Positions 1 through 4,132 of a stretch of 6,772 bases of DNA are shown piece by piece. Each line of letters opens with the position of its first letter. Position 1 is the stretch's first letter. The position numbers and the translations under genes were made by a program. The notes beneath the pieces are model-generated. The model saw only the letters and a list, made by a program, of their open reading frames with translations, had not been told where the DNA came from and made no database searches. Source of the stretch: an uncultured Eubacteriales bacterium (GTDB lineage Bacteria; Bacillota; Clostridia; Oscillospirales; Oscillospiraceae); the NCBI GenBank assembly GCA_900552725.1, contig USAT01000100.1:1-6772 (forward strand), read 5' to 3'.

Positions 1-12
1 GATCGGAGGCTA

Positions 13-38
13 AAAACATGCCACCGGCATGTTTTCTT
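13..38 (+). terminator. Intrinsic terminator of the gene upstream of the window
   Basis: A perfect 10-bp stem (AAAACATGCC at 13-22 pairing with GGCATGTTTT at 26-35) encloses a 3-nt loop (ACC) and runs straight into a T-rich tail (TTTTCTT). The A-run on the left side means it could also work from the opposite strand. It most likely ends the transcript of the gene to the left, which by synteny would be dnaN, but that gene is not in the window. An in-frame ATC-GGA-GGC-TAA at 2-13 could be its end; this is too short to call. Confidence 0.75.
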
Positions 39-48
39 AACGCCCCGA

Positions 49-222
49 CGCCGCTGCCGCTGATGCCTGCGCAGAACAACATTTATGACTCTCCTGTGCG
101 GCGGGGTGAGGTCACCCCGCCCTACGGACAGGTATCGAAGCTTTTCGTAGGGCGGCCTGACCTCAGGCCGCCGCGTACAGCGATTCAACTTCTACCGTTG
201 CAACGCATCAGCGGCAGCGGCG
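49..222. repeat. 18-bp perfect inverted repeat enclosing hairpin pair 1
   Basis: The 18 bases at 49-66 (CGCCGCTGCCGCTGATGC) reappear exactly as the reverse complement at 205-222. The 138 bp between them hold the first hairpin-pair repeat (98-174). The whole 174-bp block is therefore a nested palindrome and resembles a small non-autonomous element with terminal inverted repeats, or the footing of a larger RNA fold. No direct target-site duplication is visible just outside 49 or 222. The second hairpin pair near 2041-2119 does not have these 18-bp ends, so they are not an obligatory part of the repeat. Confidence 0.6.
98..174. repeat. Hairpin-pair repeat, family A, copy 1 (REP/BIME-like)
   Basis: Two 29-nt arms lie in opposite orientation, at 98-126 and 146-174, separated by 19 nt. 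Each arm is itself a hairpin. On the left the stem is 100-109 with 112-121 (GGCGGGGTGA/TCACCCCGCC); on the right it is 151-160 with 163-172 (GGCGGCCTGA/TCAGGCCGCC). Both are perfect 10-bp stems with a 2-nt centre. Each arm carries the tag CGTAG (or CTACG) on its inner side. The arms differ at an inner dinucleotide (GG versus CC) with matching change on the other strand, so pairing is kept. The layout resembles bacterial REP pairs (BIMEs); no RAYT transposase gene is present in the window. Another pair lies at 2041-2119. Confidence 0.85.
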
Positions 223-248
223 CAAGAAGAAAGTCGATGCGTCATACG

Positions 249-266
249 CAACGATGACAACGATGT
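249..266 (+). repeat. Short tandem repeat, two 9-nt units
   Basis: CAACGATGA (249-257) is followed directly by CAACGATGT (258-266). It sits next to a small hairpin (TGCGT 238-242 with ACGCA 246-250, loop CAT). It is minor and may be chance, but it is part of the otherwise unexplained gene-free leader. Confidence 0.35.
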
Positions 267-270
267 TCTG

Positions 271-301
271 TGAACGCGTGGCAAAGGGTATCAAATATAA
301 A
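271..301 (+). promoter_or_regulatory. Weak candidate promoter for yaaA-recF-remB
   Basis: TATAAA at 296-301 in an AT-rich patch is the best -10-like sequence upstream of yaaA. The nearest -35-like sequence, TGAACG at 271-276, is poor and 19 bp away. A promoter somewhere between the terminator at 13-38 and yaaA is expected, because that terminator isolates the operon, but this exact placement is a guess. Confidence 0.2.
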
Positions 302-323
302 CAGAGCATAGCGTGGGCGGATT

Positions 324-352
324 CTTAAACCGCAGGTTTAAGCGGCCTTTTT
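324..352 (+). terminator. Hairpin with T-tract in the yaaA leader, possible terminator or attenuator
   Basis: An 8-bp stem (CTTAAACC 324-331 with GGTTTAAG 335-342, loop GCA) is followed five bases later by TTTTT (348-352). The AT-rich stem and the offset T-tract make it a weaker terminator than the one at 13-38. If it acts on the yaaA transcript it would be an attenuator in the leader. It could equally be a plain inverted repeat used as a protein-binding site. Confidence 0.35.
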
Positions 353-410
353 GGACACTTTTGGGGCCGCGGCCAAAAGTGTCCCGTGCCCGGAGGCACG
401 GAATACTCCC
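353..410 (-). repeat. Double-hairpin repeat, family B, copy 1
   Basis: A 12-bp stem (GGACACTTTTGG 353-364 with CCAAAAGTGTCC 373-384) with an 8-nt GC loop is followed directly by a second hairpin (CCGTGCC 384-390 with GGCACGG 395-401, loop CGGA). Read on the minus strand, the order is a purine-rich start (GGGAGTATT), a 7-bp hairpin with a TCCG tetraloop, then the GACACTTTTGG palindrome. The same composite occurs on the plus strand at about 6672-6730. The core 32 nt (353-384) match the reverse complement of 6699-6730 at 30 of 32 positions. It ends about 30 nt before yaaA, so it probably lies in the 5' leader of that operon. Confidence 0.8.
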
Positions 411-428
411 TTTATCAATCCATCAAAT

Positions 429-435
429 AAGGAAA
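429..435 (+). promoter_or_regulatory. Ribosome binding site deciding the yaaA start
   Basis: AAGGAAA lies 5 nt before the ATG at 441. The frame stays open upstream to an ATG at 351, but that start would run through the family B repeat and has no Shine-Dalgarno sequence. The start at 441 also gives the normal length for the family. Confidence 0.7.
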
Positions 436-440
436 TCATT

Positions 441-659
441 ATGGAAACCATTACCATCACCACAGAATTCATCAAATTACAGGATCTTCTCAAGCTCTCC
501 GGGCTGGTGTATACCGGCGGCGAGGCCAAGGTGCTGATCCAGGAGGGCGCCGTCTCCGTCAATGGCGAGGTCTGCACCCAGCGGGGCAAAAAGCTCCGCC
601 CCGGCGACACCGTGGACTTCGGCGGCAAAAAGCTGACTGTAGCGTATGCGGATCAATGA
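441..659 (+). CDS. yaaA: S4 domain protein YaaA (RlbA), ribosome-assembly-linked RNA-binding protein
   Basis: A 72-residue protein that is almost entirely one S4 RNA-binding domain. The fold's signature is clear: GGEAK at residues 26-30, I33-x2-G36, VNGE at 40-43 and RGKKLRPGD at 48-56. The recF-adjacent YaaA family (RlbA in B. subtilis) is linked to large ribosomal subunit assembly, and the protein is expected to be cytosolic and to bind structured RNA through the basic KK-R patch. The length matches the family (about 70 residues). Its last 14 nt overlap the start of recF, so the two are probably translationally coupled. Position directly before recF is the standard Bacillota arrangement and supports the call over other short S4 proteins such as the Hsp15 or YlmH types. 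Nothing is missing or odd in the protein. Confidence 0.93.
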   Translation: METITITTEFIKLQDLLKLSGLVYTGGEAKVLIQEGAVSVNGEVCTQRGKKLRPGDTVDFGGKKLTVAYADQ

Positions 660-1749
660 GCTGAGCCTTTCCGGCTTTCGCAACTACCGCCGCCAGAGCC
701 TGACCTTTGATCCCGACTGCAACGTGATCTACGGCGAGAACGCCCAGGGCAAGACCAACCTGCTGGAAGCGGTGGTCTATCTCTCCTGCGGCAAATCGCC
801 CCGCACCCACGCCGACAAGGAGCTGATCGGCTTCGACGCGGCGGGCGCGGTGCTGGAGGGCCGCATCCTGTCTCGTGACCGGGAGTTTGTGACCCATATC
901 GAGCTTGCCCGCGGCAAAAAGCGGAAAATGACCGTCAACGGCGTAACAGCGAAAAATGCCGCCGCACTCAGCGACGTGCTGCACACGGTGTTCTTCGCGC
1001 CGGAGGATCTGTTTTTGATCCGTGACGGCGCGGCGGCAAGGCGGAAGTTTATGGATCTCTCGTTGTGCCAGCTGCGGCCCCGATATGCCGAGACGCTGGC
1101 GGAATATGGACGGCTCTATGAGCACAAGACCCGTATTTTGAGGGACAGCGAAGATTTTCCGGGCCTTTTAGATACCCTGCCGGAATTCAACCATCGGCTT
1201 GTCCAGGTGGGCGCAGTGCTGATCCGGTATAGGGCCAGCTTCTGCGAGAAGCTGCGGCAATACGCCGCCCAGGCTCATGCCGAGTGCAGCGGCGGCAGGG
1301 AAGTGCTGGATCTGCAATATAAGACGGTGAAAACCGTCACCGATCCGCTGGCGGAGCAATCTGTCATTGCCCAGCAGTTGGCGGAGCATCAGCAGAGTCA
1401 CTACGCCGCCGAGATCGCCTCCCGGCTGTGTCTCAGCGGGCCCCACAAGGACGATATCGAAGTCACTGTAAACGGACACAGTGCCCGGCAGTATTGCTCA
1501 CAGGGGCAGGTGCGGACGGCGGCGCTGGCTTTGAAGCTGGCGGAGCGGGAGATCCATAAGGACACCTTCGGTGAATATCCCGTCATGCTGCTGGATGACG
1601 TGCTCAGTGAGCTGGATCCTCTGCGGCAGGAATATGTCCTGAACCGTATCGCCGGAGGACAGGTGTTCATCACCTGCTGCGAGAATGACCGGCTGGACAC
1701 TTTGCTGAACGGCAAGGTGTTTCATGTGAAAAACGGGGAGGTGCTGTGA
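646..1749 (+). CDS. recF: DNA replication and repair protein RecF
   Basis: A 367-residue SMC/ABC-like ATPase of full length for RecF (B. subtilis about 370). RecF works with RecO and RecR to load RecA at single-strand gaps and stalled forks. Visible motifs are Walker A GENAQGKT at residues 30-37, the SGPHKDD motif at 264-270, the ABC signature-like SQGQVRT at 285-291, Walker B VMLLDD at 313-318, and the D-loop SELD at 321-324. The N-terminal MRINELSLSGFRNYR is typical of RecF. The start at 646 lies inside yaaA. No clear Shine-Dalgarno sequence precedes it, as expected for reinitiation after yaaA translation. The stop codon shares one base with the remB start. All ATPase motifs are intact and nothing suggests decay. 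Confidence 0.97.
   Translation: MRINELSLSGFRNYRRQSLTFDPDCNVIYGENAQGKTNLLEAVVYLSCGKSPRTHADKELIGFDAAGAVLEGRILSRDREFVTHIELARGKKRKMTVNGVTAKNAAALSDVLHTVFFAPEDLFLIRDGAAARRKFMDLSLCQLRPRYAETLAEYGRLYEHKTRILRDSEDFPGLLDTLPEFNHRLVQVGAVLIRYRASFCEKLRQYAAQAHAECSGGREVLDLQYKTVKTVTDPLAEQSVIAQQLAEHQQSHYAAEIASRLCLSGPHKDDIEVTVNGHSARQYCSQGQVRTAALALKLAEREIHKDTFGEYPVMLLDDVLSELDPLRQEYVLNRIAGGQVFITCCENDRLDTLLNGKVFHVKNGEVL
1737..1743 (+). promoter_or_regulatory. Ribosome binding site deciding the remB start
   Basis: GGAGGTG at the very end of recF lies 5 nt before the ATG at 1749. The adjacent in-frame GTG at 1746 would leave only 2 nt of spacing, so ATG 1749, which overlaps the recF stop as TGATG, is preferred. Confidence 0.7.
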
Positions 1750-2021
1750 TGCCCTATCTGCACATCGGCCAGAGCGTTACCGTGGAGGACAAGCGGATCA
1801 TCGGCATTTTTGATCTGGACAACACCACTTACTCGAAGCACACCCGTAATTTTCTGGATGGCGCGGAGGCGGAGGGACAGGTCATCTCCGTGTGCGAGGA
1901 TATCCCCCGCTCCTTCCTGCTGTGCGACCACCCCTATCATAGGCAGATCGTCTATCTCTCCCAACTCAATACGGCAACGCTGCAAAAGCGCGCCGAGAGT
2001 TGGAAAGAGGAGCTGGAATAA
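1749..2021 (+). CDS. remB: RemB-like extracellular matrix regulator (DUF370)
   Basis: A 90-residue protein of the DUF370 / RemA-RemB family. In B. subtilis RemA activates biofilm matrix genes by binding DNA, and RemB (YaaB), encoded between recF and gyrB, is its paralog. The same location here is strong support. Features seen are the N-terminal beta-rich start with IGQSVTV (6-12), the family-typical GIFDLDN at 19-25, and a C-terminal NTATLQKRA at 74-82 resembling the conserved S-S-x-T-L-x-K-R end. There is no signal peptide or membrane segment, so it is cytosolic. It is slightly longer than B. subtilis RemB (about 81 residues) because of an acidic tail (SWKEELE). Its targets in this organism are unknown, and the biofilm role is established only in Bacillus. 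Confidence 0.88.
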   Translation: MPYLHIGQSVTVEDKRIIGIFDLDNTTYSKHTRNFLDGAEAEGQVISVCEDIPRSFLLCDHPYHRQIVYLSQLNTATLQKRAESWKEELE

Positions 2022-2040
2022 GACACGCCATGCGTAATAC

Positions 2041-2119
2041 GCGGCGGCATGTGGTCATGCCGCCCTACGGAAACATATCGTAACACCGTGCGTAGGGCGG
2101 GGTGACCTCACCCCGCCGC
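2041..2119. repeat. Hairpin-pair repeat, family A, copy 2
   Basis: The same two-arm layout as 98-174: arms at 2041-2069 and 2091-2119 in opposite orientation with a 21-nt spacer. The left arm has a 9-bp stem (GGCGGCATG 2043-2051 with CATGCCGCC 2056-2064, loop TGGT). The right arm has a perfect 10-bp stem (GGCGGGGTGA 2096-2105 with TCACCCCGCC 2108-2117). The right arm is identical over 29 nt to the reverse complement of the left arm of copy 1 (98-126). TATCG is kept in both spacers. It occupies the remB-gyrB gap and ends 59 nt before the gyrB ATG. Confidence 0.85.
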
Positions 2120-2136
2120 ACATGATATGGTATATG
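2102..2136 (+). promoter_or_regulatory. Candidate gyrB-gyrA promoter overlapping the repeat
   Basis: An extended -10-like TGATATGGT (2123-2131), overlapping a second one, TGGTATATG (2128-2136), sits about 45 nt upstream of the gyrB start in an AT-rich patch. GTGACC at 2102-2107, inside the right hairpin arm of the repeat, lies 18 bp upstream and matches the -35 consensus at 4 of 6 positions. If real, the repeat supplies the -35 element. No such site was tested, and gyrB could instead be read through from remB. Confidence 0.28.
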
Positions 2137-2163
2137 TCGCTTCATACGCAAATCCCTTCTTAC

Positions 2164-2170
2164 AGAGGAG
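2164..2170 (+). promoter_or_regulatory. Ribosome binding site deciding the gyrB start
   Basis: AGAGGAG lies 8 nt before the ATG at 2179. The frame is open further upstream to ATGs at 2122 and 2134, but those lack a Shine-Dalgarno sequence and would add non-conserved residues encoded by the intergenic leader. Confidence 0.8.
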
Positions 2171-2178
2171 AATACAAT

Positions 2179-4116
2179 ATGTCTGAATTTGAAAACGTCA
2201 CCCATGTGGAAACGGAATACGACGCCTCGGAAATTCAAGTTCTGGAGGGTCTGGAGGCCGTGCGCAAGCGGCCCGGCATGTATATCGGTTCCACCAGTGC
2301 CAGCGGCCTGCACCACCTGGTGTACGAGATCGTGGACAACGCCATCGACGAGGCGCTGGCCGGCTACTGCACCGACATCACCGTGACCATCAACCCCGGC
2401 AACACCATCACCGTCACCGATAACGGCCGCGGCATCCCCGTGGACATCCAGAAGCAGACGGGTCGTCCCGCGCTGGAGGTGGTGTTTACCGTACTGCACG
2501 CCGGTGGTAAGTTCGGCGGCGGCGGCTACAAAGTGTCCGGCGGCCTGCACGGCGTGGGCGCATCCGTGGTCAATGCCCTTTCCGAGTGGCTGACCGTGCA
2601 GGTCCACAAGGACGGCAAGATCCATGAGATGAAGTTCTCCCGCGGCGCCATCACGCAGGAGATCACCGTCATCGGCACCACCGACCATACCGGCACCACC
2701 GTCACTTTCAAGCCTGACGGCGAGATGTTTGACACGCTGGAGTATGACTATGAGACACTGCACACCCGCATGCGGGAGCAGGCGTTCCTGAACGCGGGAC
2801 TGCGCATCACCATCACCGACGCCCGGCCCGGTCAAGAGCAGTCGGAGACCATGCGGTACGAGGGCGGCATCCGTGAGTTCGTCACCTATATCAACCGCAA
2901 CAAGACCCCCCTTCACGAGGAAGTTATCTATCTCGCCGGGGCCAAGGACGACGCCACCGCCGAGATCGCCATGCAGTATAACGATGGCTATAACGAGACA
3001 CTGGTGTCCTTCGCCAACGACATCCACACGCCGGAGGGCGGTATGCATGAGACAGGCTTCAAGGCGGCGCTGACCCGTGTGCTGAACGCCTACGGCCTGA
3101 AATACGGCATGATCAAGGACGGCGACAAGGTTTCCGGCGAGGACGTCCGCGAGGGCATCACCGCCGTCATCTCCGTAAAGCTGACCGAGGCCCAGTTCGA
3201 GGGCCAGACCAAGGCCAAGCTGGGCAACGCCTATATCCGCACGCTGGTGGACAACATCGTGTCCGATCAGCTGGCGGCCTATCTGGAGGAGCACCCGGTG
3301 GTGGCCCGCACCATTCTGGACAAGGCCATGACCGCCAACCGCGCCCGCGAGGCGGCCCGCAAGGCCCGGGAGTCCATCCGCCGCAAGACGGTGCTGGGCG
3401 GCGCGGCCATGCCGGACAAGCTCCGTGACTGCAACGAGAATAACCCCGAGCTGACCGAGCTGTATATCGTGGAGGGCGACTCCGCAGGCGGCTCCGCCAC
3501 CCAGGGTCGCGATTCCCGCTTCCAGGCCATCCTCCCCCTGTGGGGCAAGATGCTGAACGTGGAAAAGGCCCGTGTGGATAAGGTCTACGGCAACGATAAG
3601 CTTCAGCCGGTGATCATTGCCCTGGGCGCCGGAATCGGCGAGGATTTCGACGAGAACAAGCTGCGCTATCACAAGATCATCATTATGGCCGATGCCGATG
3701 TGGACGGCGCCCATATCCGTACCCTGCTGCTGACGTTCTTCTTCCGCTATATGCGGCCCCTGATCGAGCAGGGCTATGTGTACTCCGCCGTGCCGCCGCT
3801 TTTCAAGCTGAGCCGCGGCAAGACCACCCGCCTTGCCTTCAGCGAGGAGGAGCGGGACGCCATCTCCGCCGAGATGCGCGGCGGCAATCCCAATGTGAAG
3901 ATCGACATCAATCGCTTCAAGGGCCTGGGCGAGATGAACCCCCATGAGCTGTGGGAGACTACCATGGATCCGGAGAAGCGCACGCTGCGCCGCATCACGC
4001 TGGACGACGCGGTGAAGGCCGATGCCACGTTCACCGTCCTCATGGGCGAAAAGGTGGAGCCGCGCAAGGAGTTCATCGAGCGCCGCGCCAAATACGCCGT
4101 GAATCTGGATTATTAA
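2179..4116 (+). CDS. gyrB: DNA gyrase subunit B
   Basis: A 645-residue ATPase subunit of gyrase, which with GyrA introduces negative supercoils ahead of forks. It is the short type, lacking the large C-terminal insertion of enterobacterial GyrB. Domains: GHKL ATPase (about 1-225) with E50 and N54 in YEIVDNAIDEA, DNGRGIP from D81 and GGLHGVG; transducer (about 225-400) with Q343 and K345 in QTKAK; Toprim with EGDSAGG from E432 and D505/D507/D509 in ADADVDG; C-terminal KGLGEM at 581-586. The conserved TTMDP and final KVEPRKEFIE segments make it GyrB rather than a distant paralog. ParE cannot be excluded by motif alone, but the recF-gyrA neighbourhood settles it. Unusual residues are W455 in PLWGKMLNVEK, where R or K is usual, and K144 where the coumarin-contact Arg normally sits. 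Confidence 0.98.
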   Translation: MSEFENVTHVETEYDASEIQVLEGLEAVRKRPGMYIGSTSASGLHHLVYEIVDNAIDEALAGYCTDITVTINPGNTITVTDNGRGIPVDIQKQTGRPALEVVFTVLHAGGKFGGGGYKVSGGLHGVGASVVNALSEWLTVQVHKDGKIHEMKFSRGAITQEITVIGTTDHTGTTVTFKPDGEMFDTLEYDYETLHTRMREQAFLNAGLRITITDARPGQEQSETMRYEGGIREFVTYINRNKTPLHEEVIYLAGAKDDATAEIAMQYNDGYNETLVSFANDIHTPEGGMHETGFKAALTRVLNAYGLKYGMIKDGDKVSGEDVREGITAVISVKLTEAQFEGQTKAKLGNAYIRTLVDNIVSDQLAAYLEEHPVVARTILDKAMTANRAREAARKARESIRRKTVLGGAAMPDKLRDCNENNPELTELYIVEGDSAGGSATQGRDSRFQAILPLWGKMLNVEKARVDKVYGNDKLQPVIIALGAGIGEDFDENKLRYHKIIIMADADVDGAHIRTLLLTFFFRYMRPLIEQGYVYSAVPPLFKLSRGKTTRLAFSEEERDAISAEMRGGNPNVKIDINRFKGLGEMNPHELWETTMDPEKRTLRRITLDDAVKADATFTVLMGEKVEPRKEFIERRAKYAVNLDY

Positions 4117-4123
4117 GGAGGGG
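4115..4123 (+). promoter_or_regulatory. Strong ribosome binding site of gyrA overlapping the gyrB stop
   Basis: AAGGAGGGG starts within the gyrB TAA codon and ends 9 nt before the gyrA ATG at 4133. It is the strongest Shine-Dalgarno sequence in the window and fits coupled synthesis of the two gyrase subunits from one transcript. Confidence 0.8.
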
Positions 4124-4132
4124 TACAATACT

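Noticed and set aside
98..174. CRISPR-like array
   Set aside because: Arms are inverted pairs, not direct repeats with regular spacers, and there are only two per site.
18..257. 79-codon open frame in the leader
   Set aside because: It runs through the terminator and the family A repeat, so its peptide (VRRGEVTPPY and neighbours) is translated repeat sequence. The minus strand of copy 2 gives the same peptide. No ribosome binding site supports it.
351..440. Upstream extension of yaaA to the ATG at 351
   Set aside because: It would translate the family B repeat, lacks a Shine-Dalgarno sequence, and makes the protein about 30 residues longer than the family.
1..440. Replication origin with DnaA boxes
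   Set aside because: The gene neighbourhood is oriC-like, but I see no TTATNCACA-type box cluster or AT-rich unwinding region here. The origin is more likely next to dnaA, outside the window.
1746..1748. GTG start for remB
   Set aside because: Spacing to the GGAGGTG site is only 2 nt, and the adjacent ATG at 1749 fits better.
242..2151. Shared 10-mer TCATACGCAA at 242-251 and 2142-2151 downstream of both family A pairs
   Set aside because: Its distance from the pair differs (68 versus 23 nt), and a 10-mer shared once in 6.8 kb is expected by chance.
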